Below, piece after piece: positions 1 to 5,663 of a DNA stretch of 5,769 nucleotides. The position numbers were made by a program, and so were the translations under genes. The DNA is from Cuspidothrix sp046080125 (GTDB taxonomy: Bacteria > Cyanobacteriota > Cyanobacteriia > Cyanobacteriales > Nostocaceae). The stretch is taken from contig JBJTTJ010000162.1 of the NCBI GenBank assembly GCA_046080125.1, positions 1 to 5,769 of the forward strand, written 5' to 3'. A model generated the notes under the pieces. It saw nothing but the letters and a program-made list of their open reading frames with translations, had not been told where the DNA came from and searched no databases. Each line of letters begins with the position of its first letter. Position 1 is the first letter of the stretch.

Positions 1-1
1 T

Positions 2-511
2 GATTTATGGCTGATTTTTACCCGTCGTGGAATTGATATTAATAAATATCCTGCTATTTTAAATCATTTAAGTCAATTTCGAGAAAGATTAACTCCTGGA
101 ATACCTGGAGGTAGAAAAGCAGGTAGTTATCAATGGTACGAGATTCAGGATAATATTTCTTATTATAAAGAGTTTGAAGAAAATAAAATTGTTTTAGGAA
201 TTTTCATGAAACAAGCAACATTTGCTTATGATGATCAAGGTTTTTTTCACAATAATGCGCTACATTTAATAGCAGGAATAACTAAATATACTTGTGCAAT
301 ACTTAATTCTCAAGTTGGATGGTATTTTTTAAGTTCCATTTGTACTGATTTACAAAATGGATATTTACAAGCTTACAAAGAAAATTTAGAACAAATTCCC
401 ATTCCAAAAGCTACAGACACGCAGGATGCGTGTGTTACAAAAAATGTTGCCATGATTTTTATTTTAATCAAACGCCACAACCCCAAAGCAGAAACCAGAC
501 AAGTTTATTGA
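2..511 (+). CDS. C-terminal part of a TaqI/Eco57I-like restriction-modification protein (partial at 5' end)
   Basis: The frame is open from the window edge, giving 169 visible residues with the start and catalytic part missing. The text resembles the TaqI-like C-terminal specificity domain that follows the N6-adenine methyltransferase (or fused endonuclease) domain in type IIG/Eco57I-like enzymes. The markers are WLIFTRRGIDI near the start, GSYQWYEIQD (~43-52), KIVLGIFMKQATFAYDDQG (~62-80), a short AILNSQVGWYFL stretch (~97-108), and the end motif GYLQAYKENLEQIPIP (~120-135). In this family the region reads the DNA target, which sets where adenine is methylated or DNA is cut. From residue ~138 the protein no longer looks like the family: relatives usually continue into a helical tail, but here about 30 unrelated residues follow, beginning inside a hairpin repeat. 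The ATG at 206 is internal, because the domain extends unbroken upstream of it. The gene is probably truncated or decayed at its 3' end. Family confidence is fairly high; whether it encodes a methylase only or a fused endonuclease cannot be told. Confidence 0.8.
   Translation, partial: DLWLIFTRRGIDINKYPAILNHLSQFRERLTPGIPGGRKAGSYQWYEIQDNISYYKEFEENKIVLGIFMKQATFAYDDQGFFHNNALHLIAGITKYTCAILNSQVGWYFLSSICTDLQNGYLQAYKENLEQIPIPKATDTQDACVTKNVAMIFILIKRHNPKAETRQVY
417..433. repeat. Small perfect hairpin repeat inside the 3' end of the RM gene
   Basis: ACACGCA-GGA-TGCGTGT is a perfect 7-bp stem with a 3-nt loop. It is G+C-richer than its A+T-rich surroundings. It lies just after the conserved IPIP motif, where the encoded protein stops resembling its family, so it may be a short palindromic insertion that altered the reading frame of the tail. 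Confidence 0.5.
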
Positions 512-571
512 GGATAATGTCAAGCACAAATAACTTTAATTTGTTATAATTAACAATGTCAATTAACAAAG

Positions 572-674
572 GTTGCTGATTAAGAGTATGATTTTGTTTC
601 ACACAGAGGCGCGGAGTTACAGAGAGTAACAAAGAAATCATTAATTTTTCAATTTCATACCCTAATTCAGCAAC
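572..674. mobile_element. MITE-like element with ~20-bp imperfect terminal inverted repeats
   Basis: The left end GTTGCTGATTAAGAGTATGA (572-591) matches the reverse complement of the right end (655-674) at 17 of 20 positions. The outermost GTTGCTGA/TCAGCAAC is perfect. The ~60-base interior carries CACAGAGGCGCGGAG followed by TACAGAGAGTAAC, resembling the 'CAGAGGCGCAGAG' sequences dispersed in many copies through Nostocales genomes. It has no coding capacity, so if mobile it depends on a transposase supplied elsewhere. Known families of this kind exist in Anabaena/Nostoc (for example Nezha), but I cannot assign the copy to one. No clear target-site duplication could be seen at the edges, so this may be an old, drifted copy. 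Confidence 0.65.
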
Positions 675-704
675 GCCTTAAAAACTTAGATATCGTCGCT
701 TTAA

Positions 705-895
705 CCAAAATCTATTGCTACTAATTATCTGAATACAAATGACACAATAGAATCATTAGCCTTAAACTTAGTTAAATTAGGATTTAAACTTGATGATGCT
801 TTACACTTAGTTTTACTCAAACCTATAAAATAGAAAACCCCGTTGTTTGGTTAATGAACATTTTACAGGAGGAAACAAGAGATTCAGATAATTGA
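705..895 (+). pseudogene. Possible frameshifted remnant of an unrecognised protein
   Basis: From 705 a frame without a start codon runs to a stop at 831-833, with protein-like amphipathic text including SLALNLVKLGFKLDDALHLV. An overlapping frame then gives KIENPVVWLMNILQEETR and stops at 893-895. Joined through a single-base shift near 810-832, the two would form one ~60-residue C-terminal piece. I do not recognise the family, and the stretch could be non-coding sequence that is open by chance. It sits just right of the MITE-like element, and the neighbouring DNA also holds broken genes, which is the main reason for listing it. Confidence 0.25.
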
Positions 896-936
896 AGAAA
901 GTGGAAAACGATGAGTAAAAACTACTTAATTTATGC

Positions 937-1074
937 CTAAATTATAATTGTTATAGGTAAAGTGGGAGTAATCAATAAATCGTAAGTTTGGTGAAATTGT
1001 TGTAGATGACGACCAAGGGCTTCACGGGCCTCATTTGCCTGGAGGTAATCTGCTCTCTTAGTAATTGTTTGTAT
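937..1074 (-). pseudogene. Amidase-signature family C-terminal fragment (broken)
   Basis: On the minus strand a 45-residue block between stops contains KRADYLQANEAREALGRHL followed by QQFHQTYDLLITPTLP. This is the late segment of amidase-signature enzymes (GatA/AtzF/indoleacetamide-hydrolase group), where a helix with 'R..LG....F...YD.LLTPT' leads into a conserved TPT. Such enzymes hydrolyse amide bonds with a Ser-cisSer-Lys triad. The triad lies far upstream in the protein and is absent here. The match begins right after an in-frame stop (1075-1077) and ends in a stop (937-939) a few residues after TPTLP, where a full enzyme would continue for roughly 60-100 residues. No other amidase text is visible on either side, so this is a relic, not a functional gene. 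Confidence 0.7.
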
Positions 1075-1125
1075 TTATCCATATCAGTCATCATTAGTAT
1101 TTGCGCTTAATTGCTTTGAACTCAT

Positions 1126-1137
1126 AGCTTATAAGCT
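1126..1137. repeat. 12-bp perfect palindrome upstream of the fusion gene
   Basis: AGCTTATAAGCT is a perfect palindrome about 170 bases before the start at 1308. It overlaps a CTCAT direct repeat (1121-1125 and 1136-1140). It could be an operator-like site, but a single short A+T-rich palindrome can arise by chance. Confidence 0.25.
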
Positions 1138-1172
1138 CATAAAAACTACGGTAATTTTATCAAGTAAATGTA

Positions 1173-1186
1173 GTTTATAGATAAAC
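1173..1186. repeat. Short inverted repeat upstream of the fusion gene
   Basis: GTTTAT-AG-ATAAAC is a perfect 6-bp inverted repeat with a 2-bp centre, about 120 bases before the start at 1308. The dyad shape fits a dimeric regulator site, but no known regulator consensus is recognised. Confidence 0.25.
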
Positions 1187-1307
1187 TCAGAGTATCATAG
1201 TATTTCATCCCAAACCAAGTTTTGCTGGTTCTAGCTGGATTAGAAATGATTTTGGACTGGTATATAGAAACTAAATCGCGTTATTACTTATTTTAGCTGA
1301 CACTACC

Positions 1308-3638
1308 ATGACTTCTAATTTTTTGACTACTCATACTCCAACTACGATGCCTTCGGCGAGCACAGCTATCGCTATCGTTGGCGGTGGCTTTAGTGGTACT
1401 CTAGTTGCTACCCATCTATTGAAAACCGCTAGTCAACCCCTGACCATTAAGTTAATTGAGCGCGGTCGTCAAATTGGGAAGGGAATTGCCTACAGTACGG
1501 ATACTAACTGTCATTTGCTGAATGTCTCGGCAGGTAACATGAGCGCGTTTCCTCATGATCCAGGTCATCTATTACGTTGGCTTCAGTACAACTACAACGA
1601 ATTAGAAGCATTTTTGGTTGAAGAAGTCAATGCTAGTACCTTCATCCCTCGCAAAGTTTATGGTTTGTACATTCAGTCAATTTTGGCAGAAGCAGAAGCA
1701 ACAGCACCCAGTGATGTCCGACTAGAACGAGTCACTGATGAAGTTGTGGGAATACAGCCGGAAGGAAAAGGTGTAACGATCGCTCTGCGTAGTGGCCGCT
1801 GTTTTGCCGCCGATAAAGTTGTATTAGCATTGGGAAATTCGCCTTCTGCACCTGCAAAAATTGACAATGCAGATAGTAATATTGCCAGCTATTTACGAAA
1901 TGCTTGGTCAGCCGATGCTAAAGCGGATCTTGATCCTGATGCGGCTGTGTTACTGATTGGTACAGGATTAACGATGGTGGATATGGTTTTATCTCTGCAC
2001 AGTGTCCAACATCGTGGTAAAATTTATGCTGTGTCTCGACGGGGATTGTTACCCCAACAACATCAACCTGCTCAACCTTATGCTAACTCTTTGACTCCAG
2101 ATACCTCCCCGAAAACGGTGCGTGGTTGGCTACACTGGTTGCGAACCGAGGCGAAAGTGGCTGCTGATCAAGGTTATAATTGGCGATCGCTCATTGACTC
2201 TTTACGCCCCCACACTCAGAAAATTTGGCAAAAACTACCAAAAGAGGAACAGAGGCGCTTTCTACGTCATTTAACACCTTATTGGGACGTACATCGTCAC
2301 CGTATTGCCCCACAAGTAGGGGATGTCATTACAGAAATGCTCGATTCTGGTCAACTGACTATTTCTGCTGGGAGAATTAAAGAATATCAAGCATTACCTG
2401 ACGGTGTGGCTATTACCATATCTGGACGTAAAACCCAGACTAATTACATTTTACAAGTGGGTCGAGTGGTGAATTGTACAGGAGTAGCAACAGATTATCG
2501 AAAATCGCCCCATCCTCTAATTACTAATTTGCGATCGCCTACGGCGGGCGTTTCGCCATCGCAAGGATTAATTCGTCCTAATGCGATCGGTTTAGGACTA
2601 GACACAGACTCCAACGGTGCTTTATATCAGGCAGATGGAACAGTTTCTTCACTGCTTTATACCTTGGGAACACCGCGCAAAGGAGACTTATGGGAAACCA
2701 TAGCTGTACCAGAACTACGGGGACAAGCACAGGCATTATCTCAGGAGTTATTGCAGTCCTTACCAGTGCGTGTCCGTCCTGTTCCTACCATACCTTTAAC
2801 CAATACCAGTATAGGAATACCCCAGCCAAACTTCCTATTTCGCCAGTTTTTCGATCCTGAAACCAGTAGCTATACTTACCTCATCGCTGATCAGCAACTA
2901 GGAGATGCTATTTTAGTTGATCCTGTATTAGAGCAAGTTGACCGAGATTTACAATCATTAGAGGAACTAGGATTAAAACTGCGTTACTGTTTAGAAACCC
3001 ATCTCCATGCTGATCATATTACAGGAGCAGGAAAACTTAGACAACAAACAGGCTGTCAGATCATTGTACCTGAAAACCCCGCAGTTACAAAAGCCGATCG
3101 CTCTCTTATGGGTGGGGAAATTATAGAATTGGGATCAGTAATTATTGAAGCAATTTCTACCCCCGGACACACCGCTAGTCACATAACCTACCTGGTGAAT
3201 AAAACTCACTTGTTAACTGGTGATGCCTTATTTATTCGTGGTTGTGGACGCACAGATTTTCAGGGTGGTGATGCGGGAACTTTGTACGATGTGGTGACAC
3301 AACGCCTATTCACCTTACCAGATGATACTTTCGTATATCCTGCCCATGACTACAAAGGACGTACAGTTTCTACTATTGGTGAAGAAAAACGTCTCAACCC
3401 CAGATTTAGTGACCGTACCCGTAGTCAATTCATCACTATTATGAATAATCTCAAATTGAGTTATCCCCAAAAGATGAATGCAGCAGTACCAGCAAATGAA
3501 TATTGTGGTGATTTTATTCCCCAAGATAGCTTAAATTCCTCCACAACTTCGGCAAAAGCTGAAGAACAGAAACAAATAGAACTCACAGTCACGACAAACA
3601 CAGAAATCTACAATGATTACTTTGCTATGTATATCTAG
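1308..3638 (+). CDS. Fusion protein: FAD/NAD(P)-binding oxidoreductase (YdhS/COG4529-like) + ETHE1-type persulfide dioxygenase
   Basis: The protein has 776 residues. Residues ~20-485 form a flavin domain of the FAD-NAD(P)-binding (YdhS-like) family: FAD Rossmann motif IAIVGGGFSG (21-30), NVSAGNMSAFPHDP (72-84), FIPRKVYGLYI (112-122), second dinucleotide motif LLIGTGLTMVD (215-225), VVNCTG (387-392) and GLGLDTD near 428-434. Its substrate is not known. After a ~20-residue Pro/Thr-rich linker, residues ~507-735 are a complete metallo-beta-lactamase-fold domain close to human ETHE1. THLHADH spans 564-570, with H621 in STPGHT and D639 in LTGDALFIRGCGRTDF as the expected mononuclear iron ligands (counterparts of ETHE1 H79, H135 and D154). 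PAHDY is at 678-682, and VPANEYCG lies near the domain end. ETHE1 enzymes oxidise glutathione persulfide to sulfite with O2. No rhodanese domain is present. A Ser/Thr/Glu-rich tail ends in YNDYFAMYI. No signal peptide or TM segment is seen, so it is probably cytosolic. The start at 1308 has no clear Shine-Dalgarno; the Met at codon 14 (1347) is an alternative that keeps the Rossmann motif. The gene stands alone on its strand. Confidence 0.88.
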   Translation: MTSNFLTTHTPTTMPSASTAIAIVGGGFSGTLVATHLLKTASQPLTIKLIERGRQIGKGIAYSTDTNCHLLNVSAGNMSAFPHDPGHLLRWLQYNYNELEAFLVEEVNASTFIPRKVYGLYIQSILAEAEATAPSDVRLERVTDEVVGIQPEGKGVTIALRSGRCFAADKVVLALGNSPSAPAKIDNADSNIASYLRNAWSADAKADLDPDAAVLLIGTGLTMVDMVLSLHSVQHRGKIYAVSRRGLLPQQHQPAQPYANSLTPDTSPKTVRGWLHWLRTEAKVAADQGYNWRSLIDSLRPHTQKIWQKLPKEEQRRFLRHLTPYWDVHRHRIAPQVGDVITEMLDSGQLTISAGRIKEYQALPDGVAITISGRKTQTNYILQVGRVVNCTGVATDYRKSPHPLITNLRSPTAGVSPSQGLIRPNAIGLGLDTDSNGALYQADGTVSSLLYTLGTPRKGDLWETIAVPELRGQAQALSQELLQSLPVRVRPVPTIPLTNTSIGIPQPNFLFRQFFDPETSSYTYLIADQQLGDAILVDPVLEQVDRDLQSLEELGLKLRYCLETHLHADHITGAGKLRQQTGCQIIVPENPAVTKADRSLMGGEIIELGSVIIEAISTPGHTASHITYLVNKTHLLTGDALFIRGCGRTDFQGGDAGTLYDVVTQRLFTLPDDTFVYPAHDYKGRTVSTIGEEKRLNPRFSDRTRSQFITIMNNLKLSYPQKMNAAVPANEYCGDFIPQDSLNSSTTSAKAEEQKQIELTVTTNTEIYNDYFAMYI
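2183..2190. repeat. HIP1 octamer
   Basis: GCGATCGC is the highly iterated palindrome HIP1 of cyanobacteria, here within the flavin half of the fusion gene. Near-copies (GCGATCGG at 2583, CGATCGC inside 1776-1783 and 3094-3101) occur in the same gene, supporting a cyanobacterial origin. Confidence 0.85.
2531..2562. repeat. HIP1-linked palindromic repeat inserted in frame within the fusion gene
   Basis: An intact HIP1 (2531-2538) is followed by CTACGGCGGGCG, then TTTCGCCATCGC, ending in a second half-HIP-like ATCGC. The block resembles 'GCCTACGGCGGGC' repeats seen across Nostocales genomes and can fold on itself (GCGAT against ATCGC). Taking out 2539-2562 (24 bp) restores the reading LRSQGLIRP, which looks like the uninterrupted family text. 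With it, eight residues PTAGVSPS are added at ~411-418, probably as a surface loop. Confidence 0.65.
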
Positions 3639-3647
3639 ATTTACATA

Positions 3648-3702
3648 AAATTGGTTTTTTAGTAATAGTTTTAAGGTTTATATATCTTTCTCAAACCAAT
3701 TT
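3648..3702. repeat. Inverted repeat in the convergent intergenic space
   Basis: AAATTGGTTT (3648-3657) and AAACCAATTT (3693-3702) are perfect 10-bp inverted copies separated by 35 A+T-rich bases, 10 bases after the stop of the fusion gene. They could form a long-loop stem in transcripts from either convergent gene, and may serve as a weak shared terminator or 3' end stabiliser. No T-run follows the stem on the plus strand, so it is not a standard intrinsic terminator. Confidence 0.4.
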
Positions 3703-3785
3703 AACCATCCACCTCAACCTTGTACTAAGTTGACTTTTAACTTCTGTTTTGGGGTACTAGAGGGCAATATCAACAAAAATTCATG

Positions 3786-5156
3786 TTACTTGCGTTTAGT
3801 AATCAACCACCCTAAAGCGATAAATAAGATCGTGGCAACAAAACTTAAAATGAAAGATGCAAAAAAGGGATTTTTTGGTAATAAAGGTGGGTTAATTTTA
3901 TCTATATGTTGAACTATGACACCAGAAACTATCGCACCACCACCAAAACCTATACCTAATATTTGTACTGTTGTTTCTAAGGATCTATCTCTTTGTGTTT
4001 GTTCTATTTCCACTATACCACGAATTGTATCAATTAATTGACTAAATAATTCTTGTCCTGGTGCGAGATAGTTAATATCAGTTTTTATCTGTTCTTGCCA
4101 TTTTTGACATTGTTTATCTAGGAAGTCTTGCCAAAATTGGGGACTAATTTGATTATTTATTGCTGTAATTTTATTTAAGCAAGTTTGAAAATTTTTAATG
4201 TTTGTTTCAATTGCTATATTATGGGTTTGTAAATCCTGTAAACAGCGTGTATAGTCAAAACTTTTTTGGGGAATTTCTAATAATAACTTCTGTAATTCCG
4301 ATATTTTAATTTTGGGTTGGGAGATTAAACTTTGAAATTCCTGAATTTTATTTTCTAAATAACTATAAATTGTTCTCGCGTTTTGGTAACTTTGACTTGC
4401 TTGGTAATTAATAAACAAGATTTTATGATAACAGCATAATAAATTTAGTAACCAGTTATAAACAGTTCCCTGAAATTGTAATGTATCTGTTGGGGGATGA
4501 TTCCCTGGTTTATTTAATTGGATAATAATTTGGCTTTGTTCAGTTGGTTTATTTTGATATGCTTGATAAATAAATAATTCACTATCAAATAAGTTTCCTG
4601 AATCATCTAAAAAAGTATTAAAACCTGTATTTGCAATTAAAGCATTGGCAATTTTTTCTGCTAATAATTGACAATTTTCGTTTGCGTCAACTTCTCCATA
4701 AATCCATAAACTTTGTCCTAATGATGCTTGAATTTTATCAGGTAATAAGTTATTAGGTTCAAAATATTGGATTTCTGGTATATTAATATCAGTATTATTT
4801 GCTGATTCGGGAACAAAAGTTAAATCAACTGTGTATGTATCATTGAGTAAAAACGGTTGTAAATTGACATTGATTTTTAAACCCTGTGTAGTTGTGAAAT
4901 TTCCTAAATCTAAACCTTGGGAATTAGTTAACCATTCGGTTTTTCTTCCTACTTCTTTTTGTGGTTTATATTTACCATTGTTATAACAAATTAATTGAGA
5001 TTTGATATCTTTTAACTTGGTAGCAGAAAAAGAAGAAACACCAATGTTAGTTAAATTATCCCATAAAAGGCTGGCATTGGCGACAACTTGATCAGGTGTA
5101 TGTGCTAAAGTATGTCGCAAATGAAAAGCATAGAGAGTAAGAGTAAAATTTTTCAT
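3786..5156 (-). CDS. CATRA-like membrane-anchored protein of a caspase/TPR-associated conflict system
   Basis: The protein has 456 residues. The N-terminal half (~1-250) is a globular alpha/beta region opening FTLTLYAFHLRHTL, with LLWDNL at 31-36 and SLWIYGEVD at 149-157. A mainly helical, Gln/Lys-rich region with coiled-coil character follows (~255-395). The end is a two-helix membrane hairpin: TM1 ~396-416 (glycine-rich LGIGFGGGAIVSG), a short PP-containing loop, TM2 ~431-452, then KRK. The positive end and two helices suggest both termini face the cytoplasm. From memory, this opening and layout match the CATRA-N/CATRA-C proteins that accompany caspase-like TPR proteins in predicted conflict systems; no catalytic motif is visible. 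It is the last gene of the minus-strand row, 142 bases after the small protein, with hairpin repeats in the gap and no clear Shine-Dalgarno before its ATG. The composition is more A+T-rich than the fusion gene and lacks HIP1. Family placement is an inference strengthened by the neighbours. Confidence 0.7.
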   Translation of the reverse strand: MKNFTLTLYAFHLRHTLAHTPDQVVANASLLWDNLTNIGVSSFSATKLKDIKSQLICYNNGKYKPQKEVGRKTEWLTNSQGLDLGNFTTTQGLKINVNLQPFLLNDTYTVDLTFVPESANNTDINIPEIQYFEPNNLLPDKIQASLGQSLWIYGEVDANENCQLLAEKIANALIANTGFNTFLDDSGNLFDSELFIYQAYQNKPTEQSQIIIQLNKPGNHPPTDTLQFQGTVYNWLLNLLCCYHKILFINYQASQSYQNARTIYSYLENKIQEFQSLISQPKIKISELQKLLLEIPQKSFDYTRCLQDLQTHNIAIETNIKNFQTCLNKITAINNQISPQFWQDFLDKQCQKWQEQIKTDINYLAPGQELFSQLIDTIRGIVEIEQTQRDRSLETTVQILGIGFGGGAIVSGVIVQHIDKINPPLLPKNPFFASFILSFVATILFIALGWLITKRK

Positions 5157-5200
5157 GGTTAGGGTTAAGTAAGTAGGCTTAATTAATTATTAGAGAGTGG

Positions 5201-5219
5201 AACAGGCTTCTAGCCTGTT
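5201..5219. repeat. Perfect 8-bp hairpin repeat between operon genes
   Basis: AACAGGCT-TCT-AGCCTGTT is a perfect stem with a 3-nt loop. 'GGAACAGGC..GCCTGTT' hairpins are familiar as dispersed intergenic repeats in Nostocales. It stands in the gap between the small protein gene and the membrane protein gene, immediately beside a second repeat. Confidence 0.65.
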
Positions 5220-5220
5220 G

Positions 5221-5263
5221 ACGGGCAAGACTTGTACTGAGCTTGTCGAAGTATGCCCATCCC
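5221..5263. repeat. Dispersed stem-loop repeat containing the TACTGAGCTTGTCGAAGTA core
   Basis: GACGGGCA (5220-5227) pairs imperfectly with TGCCCATC (5254-5261), and ACTT (5230-5233) with AAGT (5249-5252), enclosing GTACTGAGCTTGTCG. Variants of 'GTACTGAGC..GTCGAAGTA' occur as scattered intergenic repeats in many bacteria, including cyanobacteria. With the hairpin at 5201-5219 it forms a tandem pair that looks inserted as one block. In transcripts of the minus-strand row it would fold ahead of the last gene and could dampen its expression. Confidence 0.6.
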
Positions 5264-5298
5264 ACATTTTATATTTAATTGCAACCAGCTACTTAGTA

Positions 5299-5661
5299 TT
5301 ATGATTTTTTGGAAGTGCTATTTTTAGATAAGGGTGAATTTTCTTTGATAGCATTTTGAATTAGTTGTTGAGAAGATTCACTTTGTTGGTTTGCTGGGGT
5401 GGAAGATTTTGTACCACCTGCACCAAGATTACCATCTTTATTAATAGATGAATCTGTGTTTTTTAAGTTTTGTTCATATACCTGTAAAATTAATGGATGA
5501 GATGTTAACCAATATTCTATTTTTTCGGTTACTTTATCATCATCATCTGGTAATTCTTGGAATAATTTTTCTAATTGTTGCCAATCTTCATTGGTTAGTA
5601 AATTACTAGAATTTTTGAGGACTTCTTTAAATGCAATGGCGGCTTTTTTATTAACTGACAT
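5299..5661 (-). CDS. CATASP-like small protein (CATRA-associated small protein), putative adaptor
   Basis: The protein has 120 residues. Residues ~1-66 look like a compact helical domain: KKAAIAFKEVLK, then LLTNEDWQQLEKLFQELPDD (21-40), EKIEYWLTSHPLIL (46-59) and YEQNL. From ~67 to the end it is a low-complexity Ser/Asn/Gln/Lys tail, probably disordered. There is no TM segment, signal peptide or catalytic motif. From memory, the 'DW..L...L..LP..D......I..W...HP' pattern fits the CATRA-associated small protein family, which sits between caspase-like and CATRA genes. The ATG is 2 nt downstream of the stop of the CHAT protein and has a Shine-Dalgarno (AAAGGAG), so the two are almost certainly co-transcribed and perhaps translationally coupled. 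Its likely job is to bridge the caspase-like protein and the membrane partner, which is inference. An effector-associated death-like domain is the main alternative reading. Confidence 0.72.
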   Translation of the reverse strand: MSVNKKAAIAFKEVLKNSSNLLTNEDWQQLEKLFQELPDDDDKVTEKIEYWLTSHPLILQVYEQNLKNTDSSINKDGNLGAGGTKSSTPANQQSESSQQLIQNAIKENSPLSKNSTSKKS

Positions 5662-5663
5662 AA

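Larger units (their letters stand above)
512..1307. other. Gene-poor decay region between the RM gene and the fusion oxidoreductase
   Basis: No intact gene is visible on either strand across about 800 bases. Apart from the MITE-like element, the doubtful remnant and the amidase scrap listed separately, the sequence is A+T-rich and stop-laden. Two small palindromes lie at 1126-1137 and 1173-1186, upstream of the next gene. I see no tRNA, CRISPR repeat or convincing terminator here. The stretch must contain the promoter of the gene at 1308, but no good -35/-10 pair could be picked out. The best pair, TTGCTG then AATGAT 17 bases later near 1224-1252, is weak. Confidence 0.6.

Noticed and set aside
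206..511. The ATG at 206 as the true start of a 101-residue protein
   Set aside because: The same frame is open back to the window edge, and the upstream 68 residues belong to the same specificity domain, so this Met is internal.
1224..1252. Sigma-70-like promoter TTGCTG-17 nt-AATGAT for the fusion gene
   Set aside because: Only 3 of 6 and 4 of 6 consensus matches, which is expected by chance in A+T-rich DNA. It is mentioned only in the intergenic entry.
1673..1867. 64-residue minus-strand open frame
   Set aside because: It lies wholly inside the fusion gene, opposite its well-conserved flavin domain. Its composition is Ser/Thr/Ala-rich shadow text with no motif and no ribosome binding site.
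2760..2810. Internal start that would make a separate persulfide dioxygenase
   Set aside because: There is no ATG near the domain boundary. A GTG at codon 487 has AGGAG too far upstream, and the reading frame through the linker is unbroken, so a single fusion protein is favoured.
3315..3524. 69-residue minus-strand open frame
   Set aside because: It is antisense to the conserved end of the ETHE1-type domain (PAHDY to VPANEYCG region) and has no recognisable protein features.
3730..3912. 60-residue plus-strand open frame
   Set aside because: It overlaps the 3' end of the minus-strand membrane gene, antisense to its TM2, and begins in intergenic sequence without a Shine-Dalgarno.
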